Assembly (NCBI GenBank): GCA_902536085.1
Contig: CACAWF010000007.1
Location: 1-46,914, forward strand
Direction of reading: 5' to 3'
DNA length: 46,914 nt
Source: an uncultured Pelagibacteraceae bacterium
Lineage (GTDB): Bacteria > Pseudomonadota > Alphaproteobacteria > Pelagibacterales > Pelagibacteraceae
In this document: one piece after another, positions 20,332 to 29,508 of the stretch
Position numbering within the stretch: the first letter of the stretch is position 1
Layout: the number at the start of each line of letters is the position of its first letter
The notes under the pieces: generated by a model
Databases searched by the model: none
Told to the model about the DNA's origin: nothing
Seen by the model: the letters and a program-made list of their open reading frames with translations, nothing else
Translations under genes and position numbers: made by a program

Positions 20332-20371
20332 ATAAGTTAATTAAGTTACTATGTACTATATAAAAATTTAA

Positions 20372-20764
20372 ATGAAAAATACTATCTTCTTTACTTTAAA
20401 ATATTTATTCTATTTTTCATTTATAATTCTACTAATTCTTTATTTGTTCCCAGGAAGTTTGATTGGTTACTTTTTTTACGGTAATTTGGGAAAACAACCT
20501 GATTTTATTTCAAATCCAATAGGAACTTCAATTAATCATTTAATATTTTTTTTTTATTTAAGTATTTTAGGTTTTATATTTCGTAATAATCAAAAAAAAT
20601 TTATAAATAGTTTTACTTTTTTATTTTTAATTTCAATAATTTTAGAACTATTACATTATTTTATTCCCAATAGATCATTTGAACTTAAAGATTTATATGC
20701 AAATAGCATGGGAGTATTATTGGCTTTTTTCATATTAAAACTTTTTAAGAAAGTTAGGAATTAA
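20372..20764 (+). CDS. VanZ-like small membrane protein
   Basis: The 130-aa protein has about four hydrophobic helices. The segment LELLHYFIPNRSFELKDLYANSMGVLLAFF matches the VanZ-like core (E...IP.R.fe..D..aN..G). VanZ gives low-level teicoplanin resistance in enterococci, but the role of most VanZ-like proteins is unknown. The nuclease gene starts directly at the next base after the stop, so the two are co-transcribed. No glycopeptide resistance genes are nearby. Confidence 0.75.
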   Translation: MKNTIFFTLKYLFYFSFIILLILYLFPGSLIGYFFYGNLGKQPDFISNPIGTSINHLIFFFYLSILGFIFRNNQKKFINSFTFLFLISIILELLHYFIPNRSFELKDLYANSMGVLLAFFILKLFKKVRN

Positions 20765-21262
20765 ATGTATTTACGAATTATAATCTTAATTTTAATTTTT
20801 TTTTCTAATTCATTAGCAGAAGAAATATCTGGTGTTCCAAAAATCGTAGATGGAGATACTGTTTATATAAATGATAATAAATTTAGACTAGAAGGTATAG
20901 ATGCCCCAGAAGTAAAACAACAATGTAAAAAAGAGTCTTTAAAAATTTCATCTATAATTGGTTTCACATTTTATAAAGATTATAGCTGTGGGAAAGTTTC
21001 AAAAGAAAAATTAACAAGTAAAATTAATGGATCAGAAATAAAATGTATATTTACATCTAAAGATAGATACAAAAGATATATTGCTACATGTTATAAAAAA
21101 AAAACAAACCTAAACCAGTGGATGGTAAGAAATGGGTACGCAATAGCATATAGAAGATACTCAAAAAAATATGTACCAGATGAAGATTTTGCTAAAGAGA
21201 ACAAATTAGGATTATGGCAAGGGAAGTTTATGAATCCAGAAAAATGGAGAAAGCTTAACTGA
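20765..21262 (+). CDS. Secreted thermonuclease-family (SNase-like) protein
   Basis: The 165-aa protein has an N-terminal signal peptide (about residues 1-18, ending SLAEE). A staphylococcal-nuclease-like OB fold follows: KIVDGDTVYI, FRLEGIDAPEVKQQC and ARG-type active-site segments (DRYKRYIATCYKK, NLNQWMVRNGYAIAYRRY). Four or more cysteines suggest disulphides in the periplasm. It probably cuts nucleic acid outside the cytoplasm. It follows the VanZ-like gene with no gap, and a lipoprotein gene follows 20 bases later. Confidence 0.85.
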   Translation: MYLRIIILILIFFSNSLAEEISGVPKIVDGDTVYINDNKFRLEGIDAPEVKQQCKKESLKISSIIGFTFYKDYSCGKVSKEKLTSKINGSEIKCIFTSKDRYKRYIATCYKKKTNLNQWMVRNGYAIAYRRYSKKYVPDEDFAKENKLGLWQGKFMNPEKWRKLN

Positions 21263-21282
21263 TTTTTAGTATAAACTAATAA

Positions 21283-21882
21283 GTGATTCATTTTAAAAAA
21301 GTAATATCAATTCTAATATTTTTTATTTTAGGTGCCTGTTCGTCGATTCCAAAAAACACACAAAATAGTTGTGCTATCTTTGAAGAAAGATATTTATGGT
21401 ACAAACATTCTAAGGCTTCCTATGAGAAATGGGGAGCACCTATTCATTTACAACTAGCTTTTGTAAAAAAAGAAAGTGATTTTAATTGGCTCGCAAAACC
21501 ACCAAGAACTAAATTATTTAAAGTAATACCATTTAAAAGGCCTTCATCTTCATTTGGATACTCTCAAGCCGTGAAGGGAACCTGGGAGCAATACAAGAGG
21601 GAAACAAATAATCCTCTTGCAACAAGAGCAAGATTTAAAGACTCAGTAGATTTTATAGGGTGGTATATTCATAAAACAAATAAAATATTGAAAATTTCAA
21701 AAAAAGACCCTTATCGGCAGTATTTAGCCTATTATAAGGGTTGGGGAGATTATAAAAATTATTCAAAAGATAAAAAAGCTATAATATATGCAAAGTCTGT
21801 GAAGGATATGGCAAGCAAATATAGAAAACAATTAACGCTTTGCAAAAAAAATTTAGATAAAAACAAATATATTATTTTTTAA
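21283..21882 (+). CDS. Lipoprotein with a lytic-transglycosylase-like fold
   Basis: The 199-aa product starts at GTG and carries a lipoprotein signal with lipobox LGAC (Cys19 region). The mature part has AFVKKESDFNW, SSSFGYSQAVKGTWEQYKRET and YLAYYKGWGDY. This spacing of a catalytic-type Glu, a GYSQ segment and a YxxGWG motif is like SLT lysozyme-fold proteins. It may cut peptidoglycan at the outer membrane, and amgK-murU lie close upstream. The activity is inferred. The 3' end overlaps the convergent RND gene by 11 bases. Confidence 0.7.
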   Translation: MIHFKKVISILIFFILGACSSIPKNTQNSCAIFEERYLWYKHSKASYEKWGAPIHLQLAFVKKESDFNWLAKPPRTKLFKVIPFKRPSSSFGYSQAVKGTWEQYKRETNNPLATRARFKDSVDFIGWYIHKTNKILKISKKDPYRQYLAYYKGWGDYKNYSKDKKAIIYAKSVKDMASKYRKQLTLCKKNLDKNKYIIF

Positions 21883-24800
21883 GCTGTTTCTGTAACTCAA
21901 TTTCAACAGCATCAATCCTCTTGGTTCCTCTTCCAACAATTGTATAAACAGTAGGAATTACGTAGAGAGTAAAAAAAGTTGAGAATAACATTCCACCAAA
22001 TATTGTTATACCAACAGTTAATCGACTTGCAGCACCAGGTCCAGTTCCAAGAATAAGCGGTAAAACTCCAATAATTGTTGAGATACTTGTCATTAGAATA
22101 GGTCTTAGCCTTATAGCGGCAGCTTCAAATACAGCAACTTCTAAATTTTTTCCTTCCTTCCTTAACTGATTTGCAAATTCTACAATTAGGATACCGTTTT
22201 TAGCTGAGAGACCGATCAAAATGATTAACGCTATCTGACTATAAACATTCAATGAAGACCCAACTACTAGTAAACCAATTAATCCACCAAGAATAGCCAT
22301 AGGCACAGTTAACATAATTGTCAGTGGATGCCTCCAGCTTTCAAATTGAGCACTCATGGCAAGGTATGCAGTAATTAATGCTAAAGTAAATATTATATAA
22401 AGTTCAGTGTTAGTTTTTTTATACTCTTCACTTTCGCCTTTATAAGCAATTTTTGCTTGAGGTGTATTTTGTTCTACAACACCTACCAAAAACTTTAGAG
22501 CCTCATCAAGCGAATAGTCTCCTACAAGTCTTGCCGAGATAGTAACTGCTTTTTGTCTATTGTATCTTGCTAAGAATGGTGACTGTCCCTCTTCATCGTA
22601 TGCAACTAAGTTTGACACAGATACAAGCTTTCCATTGTTTTTAGATCTCACAAAAACTTTACTTATACTATCTGGCTCTTGTCTATCTTTGATATCACCT
22701 TGCAAAATTATAGAATATTCTTTTCCATCTCTTGTAAAGTTTGTAACTCTTTTTGAACCAAAAATTGTTTCTATAGTTTTTCCAATATCTTCTGTAGAAA
22801 CTCCTAGATCAGCAGCTTTTTTTTGATCTATCTTTACATTTAATTGAGGTTTGTTCAGATCAAAGTCATCTTGAATAGAGGTAAGACCAGGATTTTTTCT
22901 TGCTTCTTTTTTAATTATCTCTTTCCACTCAATCAATTGTTCATATGTATTACCCAAAACAACAAATTGAACTGGACTTTCTATTCCGCCAGTCCTTATT
23001 CCCTGAGGCATTATTGGAAAAGCTAAAACACCTGGCACTCTCGCAATTTTTCCAAAAGACTCCCTCATTATCTCGACTCCATGACGATCTCTTTTAGCCC
23101 AAGGTTCTAAAAGAACAATTATAAAACCACTATTTACTTGTTTAGCTGACTTCCCAAAACCTGGAACTCGCATGATTAATTTTCTATATTCACCTTTACC
23201 TACACTTGGAAGTAACAATTCCTCAATTTCTTCTGCTCTATCTTTGGTAAAATTAAAACCAGATCCTTGTGGAGCTTTTACAATTACAAAAAACGCTCCC
23301 CTATCTTCAGGAGCAATTAATTCTTTCTTGGCAAAATTAAAAAAAAATATTGTTAATACGAGAGTACCTAATAAAAAAATAGTTATTGTTTTTCTTTTCT
23401 TTATCCAATTTAATAGTGAAACTTTATAAAGATAAGTAAGATCTTTTAAAAATTTCTCAAATTTTAAAACAATTTTTGATTTTTGCATGTCTTTTTGCAA
23501 AAATTTACTAGCCAACATTGGACTTAATGATAACGCAACAAAGCTAGAAATAATCACAGCTGATGCAAGAGTAATTGCTGTTTGAGTAAAAAGAACTCCT
23601 GTAATTCCTTTAATAAAAATTAAAGGCACAAATACTGCTACTAACACAACAGTTGTAGCTATTATTGCAAACGATACCTGCTTAGCACCTTTGTAAGCTG
23701 CAACTAAAGGTGTATCTCCTAACTCTATTCTTCTCACTATATTTTCAAGCATCACGATGGCATCATCAACAACAATACCAATAGCTAGTACTAAGGCCAT
23801 CAAAGTAAAAAGATTAATTGAAAAATCAAAAATATAAATTGATAAAAAAGTTGAGATTAATGAAACAGGCAAAGCTATTAAAGGGACAACTAAAGCTCTT
23901 AGGTTGCCGAGAAATAGATATATTATAATAGTCACTAATATTAATGCAATAATCAGCGTTTTATAAACTTCTTTAATAGCAGATTTTATATAATTACTTC
24001 TATCAAATGAAACCTCTAAGGTAGTTCCTGGTGGCAAGCTTGGTTTTAGTTCTTTTATTTTTTTTTTAATCCCATTTGCTACCGCAATGGTGTTTGCATC
24101 AGATTGTTGATATATCCCTATACCAACAACTTGTTTTCCGTTTCCTTTAAAAAGAGTTCTTGTTGACTCAGCTCCTAATTCGATTTTTGAAACATCTGAC
24201 AAGGTTATGATCGAACCGTCCTTAGCTCTTTTTAATGGTAGATTTTTATAATTTTCAACTTCTTTATAAGCTTTATCCAGTTTTATAGTTAGATCGATAT
24301 CTCTTGACTCAATTCGCCCAGCTGGGAACTCAGTATTTTCTTGTCTGAGAATTGTCTCAACTTCTTGAGTAGTAAGATCTCTTGCAGCTAAAGCTATTGG
24401 ATCTAACCAAACTCTTAGTGAGAGCTCTCTTTGACCACCTAGGCGAACCCTGCCTACACCATCAACAGTAGAGAAAGTATCAGTTAAATATCTATCGGCG
24501 TAATCAGTTAATTCTAAATCAGTCATCGTTTCAGAGTTGAATGATAACCACATAGTAGTTCTCATACCTGCACTTTGTTTAAAAATTTCAGGCTGTTCCG
24601 CGCCCTCTGGTAAATTATCAAGCACTCTAGAAACAGAGCTTCTTACATCGTTAGCAACATCATCTAAGTCTAAACTTGTCTCAAATGTAAGTGTAATTCT
24701 TGAACTTTCATCCTCACTAAATGAGTCTATCGTTTCTAGTCCGGGTGTACCTCCAACAAAGTCCTCAATTTTTTGAGTTATTTGAGTATCAACAATTTCT

Positions 24801-24967
24801 GCCGATGCACCTCTATACTCGGTTTGAATAGTTACCACAGGAGGCTGCACATCAGGTAGTTCATCAGTTGGAATTTCTTGAAAAGTTACAAGACCAAATA
24901 TCACTAATACCAAGCTCATTACTGAAGCTACGACAGGTCTTTTGATAGATAGGTCGGTTAAAAACAT
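21872..24967 (-). CDS. RND efflux pump inner-membrane subunit (HAE1 type)
   Basis: This proton-driven exporter spans the inner membrane and reaches into the periplasm. The 1031 aa are the normal length and start with FLTDLSIKRPVVASVMSLVL. The TM4 proton-relay acids are in GIVVDDAIVMLEN, and the TM10 lysine is in LSAKNGILIVEFA. Two large periplasmic loops are present. It starts with no gap after the membrane-fusion gene and is last in the operon msrA-sseA-MFP-RND. No TolC-type outer membrane channel is in the window. The substrate is unknown. Confidence 0.94.
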   Translation of the reverse strand: MFLTDLSIKRPVVASVMSLVLVIFGLVTFQEIPTDELPDVQPPVVTIQTEYRGASAEIVDTQITQKIEDFVGGTPGLETIDSFSEDESSRITLTFETSLDLDDVANDVRSSVSRVLDNLPEGAEQPEIFKQSAGMRTTMWLSFNSETMTDLELTDYADRYLTDTFSTVDGVGRVRLGGQRELSLRVWLDPIALAARDLTTQEVETILRQENTEFPAGRIESRDIDLTIKLDKAYKEVENYKNLPLKRAKDGSIITLSDVSKIELGAESTRTLFKGNGKQVVGIGIYQQSDANTIAVANGIKKKIKELKPSLPPGTTLEVSFDRSNYIKSAIKEVYKTLIIALILVTIIIYLFLGNLRALVVPLIALPVSLISTFLSIYIFDFSINLFTLMALVLAIGIVVDDAIVMLENIVRRIELGDTPLVAAYKGAKQVSFAIIATTVVLVAVFVPLIFIKGITGVLFTQTAITLASAVIISSFVALSLSPMLASKFLQKDMQKSKIVLKFEKFLKDLTYLYKVSLLNWIKKRKTITIFLLGTLVLTIFFFNFAKKELIAPEDRGAFFVIVKAPQGSGFNFTKDRAEEIEELLLPSVGKGEYRKLIMRVPGFGKSAKQVNSGFIIVLLEPWAKRDRHGVEIMRESFGKIARVPGVLAFPIMPQGIRTGGIESPVQFVVLGNTYEQLIEWKEIIKKEARKNPGLTSIQDDFDLNKPQLNVKIDQKKAADLGVSTEDIGKTIETIFGSKRVTNFTRDGKEYSIILQGDIKDRQEPDSISKVFVRSKNNGKLVSVSNLVAYDEEGQSPFLARYNRQKAVTISARLVGDYSLDEALKFLVGVVEQNTPQAKIAYKGESEEYKKTNTELYIIFTLALITAYLAMSAQFESWRHPLTIMLTVPMAILGGLIGLLVVGSSLNVYSQIALIILIGLSAKNGILIVEFANQLRKEGKNLEVAVFEAAAIRLRPILMTSISTIIGVLPLILGTGPGAASRLTVGITIFGGMLFSTFFTLYVIPTVYTIVGRGTKRIDAVEIELQKQLKK

Positions 24968-25840
24968 TTAATTTCTTGGATTTATAATTTTGATTTTAGC
25001 ATTATTTCTTACTTTTGAGACACCTTCTGTAATAACAAGATCGCCTTCATTTATTCCTGATACAACAGAAACTTTTCCAAAATTTCTTTTACCAATTTCA
25101 ATGTTTTTTTTTCTGGCAGTTTCGTCTTTTACTATGTAAACAAAAGCTGTACTACCTTGAATCGTGACAGCACTTTCAGGAACACCAATTTGGTTTATTT
25201 CATCATATATAACTTTTACTGTCATTAATTGCCCTGGAATAATATCAAAATTAGAATTATCGACTATAACTCTTGATAAAATCGATCTCGTAGAAGGATC
25301 TATTCTTGAGCTAATTGTTTGAATTTTCCCCTTAAAAGCTTTCTCAAATGCTGAACTTGTTATTTCTGCTTTTAATCCTGGTTTTAGTACACTTACATAA
25401 TTCTCTGGAACTTTTATATCTATAACTATTTTTTTTAAATCATCTAAAGTTACTATTAAGCTCTCTGAACCCAAAACTCCTTGAGCAATTTCTCTTTTCC
25501 CCAATTTACCCGCAAAATCTGCAATAACCTCTTCTCCATTTTTAAGCCTAAGGATTATTTCACCTTTTTTTACAAATCTATTATCAATATTTAATTTTCC
25601 AGCAATTTCACCAGTTTTTATTCTATAAGTTTTTGAATTTTGCGCAATCGCTGTCCCAAAAGTTTCTATACTTTTGTAAAACAATGATTTCTCCACTTGC
25701 TCTACGATTACACCTGGCGCAGGCCTCACACTGAATTTTTTTTTAAAGTGCAAACCAATAAAATGCCTTGCAGCAATAATTGCAAAAATAGCAATAAAGA
25801 AAATGATTAAAAAAACTTTTAATTTTGACGGTGTTTTCAT
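24968..25840 (-). CDS. RND efflux periplasmic adaptor (membrane fusion protein)
   Basis: This adaptor links the RND pump to an outer-membrane channel. It has an N-terminal membrane anchor (about residues 8-27), a barrel-sandwich part (KTGEIAGKLNIDNRFVKKGE, LRLKNGEEV), then beta-barrel and C-terminal domains (PGQLMTVKVIYDE, VSGINEGDLVITEGVSKVR). At 290 aa it is shorter than typical adaptors (about 370-400). The helical hairpin seems almost missing, as in some short HlyD/MFP proteins. It is separated from sseA by three bases and from the RND gene by none. Confidence 0.9.
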   Translation of the reverse strand: MKTPSKLKVFLIIFFIAIFAIIAARHFIGLHFKKKFSVRPAPGVIVEQVEKSLFYKSIETFGTAIAQNSKTYRIKTGEIAGKLNIDNRFVKKGEIILRLKNGEEVIADFAGKLGKREIAQGVLGSESLIVTLDDLKKIVIDIKVPENYVSVLKPGLKAEITSSAFEKAFKGKIQTISSRIDPSTRSILSRVIVDNSNFDIIPGQLMTVKVIYDEINQIGVPESAVTIQGSTAFVYIVKDETARKKNIEIGKRNFGKVSVVSGINEGDLVITEGVSKVRNNAKIKIINPRN

Positions 25841-25843
25841 TTT

Positions 25844-26656
25844 TTATTCTAATCCGTACTCTGACCAAGAGCCGTCATAGATAGTTGGTTTTTTACCACT
25901 TATAATAGAATTAGCTAGTCCTAAAATACATGCAGTAACTCCAGATCCGCATGTAAAAGCAATATCTTTATCTTTATCTATTTCTTTTTGATCAAAAATC
26001 TTTATTAGCTCTTCTTTTTTTTTGAAGGTTCGATCATCATTTAAAAGTAATTGAAAAGGTATGTTTTTAGATCCTTTAATGTGACCACTTTTTAATCCTT
26101 TTCGGGGCTCAGGCACTAAGCCCGAAAATCTTTCTTTACTTCTAGCATCTATTAACTGAAATTTTTTATCTAAAATGTTTTTTTTAACTTGAGTCTTATT
26201 TATTACCATAGATAAATTTTCCTTGGCTTCGTAATCAGTTTTTGAGATTTTTATTACTTCTTTTGAAATAGCTCTATTTTCCTTTAACCATTTCTTAAAA
26301 TTTCCGTCTAAAACAGAAACTAGATCAGCGTTATGTCCAAAGTAAATAAAAGTATACCAAACTCTACATGAACTAAAGACATCTGAGTTATCATAAATAA
26401 TTATATGGTCAGAATTATTTATTCCTAAATTTGAAACAATTTTTTCCCACTCTTTATTTGAGGGTAGCATATGGGGTAACGAAGAATTTTGCTTTGAATT
26501 TTTATCAATATCAAAGAATATTGAGTTCTTTATGTGATTTTCTTTAAACTCCTCTTCAGCATTTCTACCTGAGTTAGGCAAACACCAGGTAGCATCTAAT
26601 ATTTTCACTTTATTGATATTTTTTTCTAGCCATTCTGTAGTAACTAGCTGTTTCAT
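25844..26656 (-). CDS. sseA: 3-mercaptopyruvate/thiosulfate sulfurtransferase
   Basis: This two-domain rhodanese moves sulfane sulfur from mercaptopyruvate or thiosulfate to thiols or cyanide. The active loop FTCGSGVTACILGLA has the CGSGVTA form typical of mercaptopyruvate sulfurtransferases. The N-terminal domain has ILDATWCLPNSGRNAEEEF and IIYDNSDVFSSCRVWYTF. The length (270 aa) is normal. The start overlaps the msrA stop by one base (TAATG). Confidence 0.92.
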   Translation of the reverse strand: MKQLVTTEWLEKNINKVKILDATWCLPNSGRNAEEEFKENHIKNSIFFDIDKNSKQNSSLPHMLPSNKEWEKIVSNLGINNSDHIIIYDNSDVFSSCRVWYTFIYFGHNADLVSVLDGNFKKWLKENRAISKEVIKISKTDYEAKENLSMVINKTQVKKNILDKKFQLIDARSKERFSGLVPEPRKGLKSGHIKGSKNIPFQLLLNDDRTFKKKEELIKIFDQKEIDKDKDIAFTCGSGVTACILGLANSIISGKKPTIYDGSWSEYGLE

Positions 26657-27102
26657 TATCTATTTTTTTCCAAGTATTTTTGATGATATTCTTCTGCCTT
26701 ACAATAATTTTTGAGCCGAGAAATATTAGTTTGAATTTTTCCATTAAGTTCCTTATTAAAAATTTCTAAAATTTCTTTAGCCTCAGCTTTTTGAATGTCG
26801 TCCTCATAAAATATTTCACTTCTATATTGAGTTCCAACATCAGGATATTGCATATCTTTTTGAGTAGGATCGTGCATTTTAAAAAATAAATCTAAAATTT
26901 TTTTAAAGGAAATTAATTTTTCATCAAAGGTAAGTCTTACGACTTCTGCATGACCAGTATCACCTTTACATACTTCTTCATATGTAACTTTATCGGATAA
27001 TCCACCGGCATAACCGACTTCTGTTTCAATTATACCCGGCTTATTTTTGAAGTTTTCCTCAGGTTTCCAAAAACAGCCAAGAGCAAGTGTACATTTCTTC
27101 AT
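26656..27102 (-). CDS. msrA: Peptide methionine-S-sulfoxide reductase MsrA
   Basis: MsrA reduces methionine-S-sulfoxide in damaged proteins. The catalytic GCFWKPEENF (Cys10) is at the N-terminus, then VGYAGG, THAE-type KGDTGHAEVV, FKMHDPTQKDMQ, GTQYRSEIFY and a C-terminal resolving cysteine in NYCKAEEYHQKYL. At 148 aa it is a compact cytoplasmic form. It is first in an operon that continues into sseA and the RND pump, an odd but close grouping. Confidence 0.95.
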   Translation of the reverse strand: MKKCTLALGCFWKPEENFKNKPGIIETEVGYAGGLSDKVTYEEVCKGDTGHAEVVRLTFDEKLISFKKILDLFFKMHDPTQKDMQYPDVGTQYRSEIFYEDDIQKAEAKEILEIFNKELNGKIQTNISRLKNYCKAEEYHQKYLEKNR

Positions 27103-27135
27103 AAAGTAATTATATAGAGTTGTGAGGATATTAAA

Positions 27136-28014
27136 TTGTTAGCACGAAATCAATTAGGCGTATTGTACGGGGTAGCATCTGTGGCATGTTTTGCCATGAT
27201 GGATGCTTGTGTAAAATGGTTAGACCAGTTTCCTGTAGGTGAAGTGTTATTTGCAAGATTTTTTTTTGGTTTAATACCTATTTTAATGCTTGTACCTAAA
27301 AATGAATTTAAAACTTTTTATAAAACTTCAAGACCTAAATTACATGCTTTCAGAGCTGTAACAGGAACCTTAGCGATAATTGCACTTTTTATTGCTTTAA
27401 GAGAGATACCTTTAGCAGATGTTGTAAGTTTGACTTTTGGTGGGCCGATCTTCGTTACCTTGGGTTCAATATTTTTTCTATCTGAAAAAGTGGGTATCAG
27501 AAGATGGTCTGCAGTTTTAGTTGGGTTTATTGGAATGTTAATGATTGTTAAACCAGCTTACGAAGAATTAAATATTTATTACTTATTTCCAATAATTTTT
27601 TGTATTTTCTTTGCATGCGTAGCTCTAAGTATCAGAAGCTTATCATCTACCGAGCCTAATTATAGAATTGCTTTATACTTTTCTTTACTAAGCATGGTAG
27701 TTGGTTTAGCAACACTTCCTTTTGGCTGGATCATCCCATCAAAATTTGAACTATTTCTTCTTATTTTTACAGGTATAATTGGTTCAGTTGCTAATATTTT
27801 ACTTACCGTGTCACTAAGAATTGCAGAAGCATCATTAGTTACACCAACAAAATATTTAAATTTAGTATTTGCAATTTTATTAGGATATTTCATTTGGGGT
27901 GAAATACCAAAAGTGCTAACTCTTTTGGGTGCTGCTTTAATTATTGCAAGTTCTATAATTATTTTTATGAGAGAGTCTCAACTTAAAAAACAAGTTGTAA
28001 GTTCGAGACCGTGA
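27136..28014 (+). CDS. EamA/DMT-family transporter
   Basis: This inner-membrane permease has ten predicted helices and two EamA repeats (about residues 8-135 and 148-285). The first helix begins right after the start (LGVLYGVASVACFAMMDACVKW). The start is TTG: GAGG at 27124-27127 lies eight bases upstream, and no ATG occurs before the first helix. The substrate cannot be told from sequence; family members move metabolites, amino acids or nucleosides. Its stop overlaps the next gene's GTG start (GTGA). Confidence 0.88.
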   Translation: MLARNQLGVLYGVASVACFAMMDACVKWLDQFPVGEVLFARFFFGLIPILMLVPKNEFKTFYKTSRPKLHAFRAVTGTLAIIALFIALREIPLADVVSLTFGGPIFVTLGSIFFLSEKVGIRRWSAVLVGFIGMLMIVKPAYEELNIYYLFPIIFCIFFACVALSIRSLSSTEPNYRIALYFSLLSMVVGLATLPFGWIIPSKFELFLLIFTGIIGSVANILLTVSLRIAEASLVTPTKYLNLVFAILLGYFIWGEIPKVLTLLGAALIIASSIIIFMRESQLKKQVVSSRP

Positions 28015-28634
28015 GTAAATATCCAAGTTATTGGTTAAAAGCAGTTAAAACTTTGTCTAAAAAAGATAAAGTTTTAAAAAAACTTATCATTAAATATAAT
28101 GATAAATTTTTGACTACTAGAAAAGATATTTTTTACTCTTTATGTAAAAGCATAGTCGGTCAGCAGATAAGTGTATCAGCTGCTAACTCAGTATTTAAAA
28201 AATTTCAAAAGAAAACTAAAATAATTAATCCCTTAAAAGTATCGAAATTATCAATATCACAACTTAAATCTTGTGGCCTAAGTAGACAAAAAGCTTTGGG
28301 AATAAAAGAATTGTCAATTAAATTTGTAAAGAAAGAATTTGATCCAAAATTAATCAAAAACATGAATGATGAGGAAGCCATTCAATATTTATCATCTTTG
28401 AGACAAATAGGTAGATGGAGCGCAGAAATGATTTTACTATTCACTTACAATCGATCTAATATTTGGCCTTTGCAAGATATTGGCTTATTAAGAGCAATAT
28501 CAAACAATTATAAGAAAAAATACTTCCCTCCAAAAAGTTTTTTAAAAAAACTTTATAAAAAATTTACACCTTATTGTTCAGTTGCCACGTGGTATCTCTG
28601 GCGCAGTATTGACGATGAACCAATCCAATATTAA
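28011..28634 (+). CDS. DNA-3-methyladenine glycosylase (AlkA-like, HhH-GPD)
   Basis: This repair enzyme removes alkylated bases. The helix-hairpin-helix is LRQIGRWSAEMILLF, followed by the catalytic aspartate in WPLQDIGLLRAI, and KSIVGQQISVSAANSV is the family N-terminal mark. The 207 aa resemble the short AlkA/MAG forms without the extra N-terminal domain of E. coli AlkA. The start is GTG, overlapping the EamA stop by four bases. The 3' end overlaps DUF1330 by four bases. Confidence 0.9.
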   Translation: MSKYPSYWLKAVKTLSKKDKVLKKLIIKYNDKFLTTRKDIFYSLCKSIVGQQISVSAANSVFKKFQKKTKIINPLKVSKLSISQLKSCGLSRQKALGIKELSIKFVKKEFDPKLIKNMNDEEAIQYLSSLRQIGRWSAEMILLFTYNRSNIWPLQDIGLLRAISNNYKKKYFPPKSFLKKLYKKFTPYCSVATWYLWRSIDDEPIQY

Positions 28635-28918
28635 GCACCTTCAATCGTTTGATGTTGACGTTCTGCATAGCCTTCAAGAATAGAATGTGCATCTTGATAA
28701 TCTTTTGAATTGTAAAAGATATTAGCTTCATCATAAGATGGAAACTCAATTACAACTGTTCTTGGAGATTTATCACCCTCATTAGATGTAGATCTTCCAC
28801 CTCTAATTAAAAATTTTCCCTTATATTTTTCAACTGCTGCTCTAGCTTTAACAGCGTATTCTTTTAGCTTTTCCTCATTAGTTATACTTTTATAAACACA
28901 AACTACATATCCTTTCAT
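28631..28918 (-). CDS. DUF1330 family protein
   Basis: This small 95-aa ferredoxin-fold protein has the DUF1330 pattern: GYVVCVYKSITNEEKLKEYA, GGKFLIRGG-like KGKFLIRGGRS, and VVIEFPSYDEANIFYNSKDY near the C-terminus. The function of the family is unknown; it belongs to the dimeric alpha-beta barrel group. A good ribosome binding site (AAAGGAG) precedes the ATG. It is a single gene, head to head with the phosphoribosyltransferase. Confidence 0.9.
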   Translation of the reverse strand: MKGYVVCVYKSITNEEKLKEYAVKARAAVEKYKGKFLIRGGRSTSNEGDKSPRTVVIEFPSYDEANIFYNSKDYQDAHSILEGYAERQHQTIEGA

Positions 28919-28951
28919 TTACAACTCCTTTAAAATAAACTAACTTTTTTC

Positions 28952-29479
28952 ATGGCAGATAAACTTATCATTGATTGGAAAGAGTATAATCTAATCGTTG
29001 AGAAATTAGCAATACAAATTCATGAAAGTGGTTTTAAACCTAATTTGCTTATTGGTATTGCGAGAGGTGGCCTGCCAATTACTGATGTCTTAAGCCGAGT
29101 TTTTAAATTAAAATGTGCTTATCTTGCCGTAGAATCATACTCTGGAGAGGGCACAGAGGATCAACAAGGGGATTTAGTTTTCTCAAGAGAAATGAGCTCT
29201 ACTGTTCAAGACATGAAAGGCAACATTCTTTTATGTGATGACTTATCTGATACAGGGGTAACGCTAAATAAAAGTATTGATTGGTTAAAAAAATATCCAC
29301 CCCTTAAAGGAAATATAAAAGAGATTAAAACTGCTGTGCTCTGGAAAAAAAAAGATTCAACTTTCGAACCTGATTTTTGTGCTCAAAGATTAGATAGTAA
29401 CCCATGGATTGTTCAACCATTTGAGCATTATGAAGAAATAAAAGTTCAGGATTTAATTAATAAACATCAGAAAAGTTAA
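28952..29479 (+). CDS. Purine (xanthine/guanine-type) phosphoribosyltransferase
   Basis: This type I phosphoribosyltransferase joins a purine base to PRPP. It has GIARGGLPITDVLSRVF near the N-terminus and the PRPP loop ILLCDDLSDTGVTL in the middle; the second acid of the loop is intact. The 175 aa and C-terminal WIVQPFEHYE (W plus acid) are like Gpt/xanthine PRTs. The convergent neighbour is a purine permease, which supports base salvage. Exact base choice is not decided. Confidence 0.85.
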   Translation: MADKLIIDWKEYNLIVEKLAIQIHESGFKPNLLIGIARGGLPITDVLSRVFKLKCAYLAVESYSGEGTEDQQGDLVFSREMSSTVQDMKGNILLCDDLSDTGVTLNKSIDWLKKYPPLKGNIKEIKTAVLWKKKDSTFEPDFCAQRLDSNPWIVQPFEHYEEIKVQDLINKHQKS

Positions 29480-29508
29480 GGGCCAGAATTAACTGGCCCT
29501 AAAATTTT
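29479..29508 (+). terminator. Intrinsic terminator after the phosphoribosyltransferase gene
   Basis: AGGGCCAG (29479-29486) and CTGGCCCT (29493-29500) form a perfect 8-bp stem with a 6-base loop; AAAATTTTT follows. The stem begins on the last base of the stop codon. It lies between two convergent genes; the T tract favours the + strand. Confidence 0.85.
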
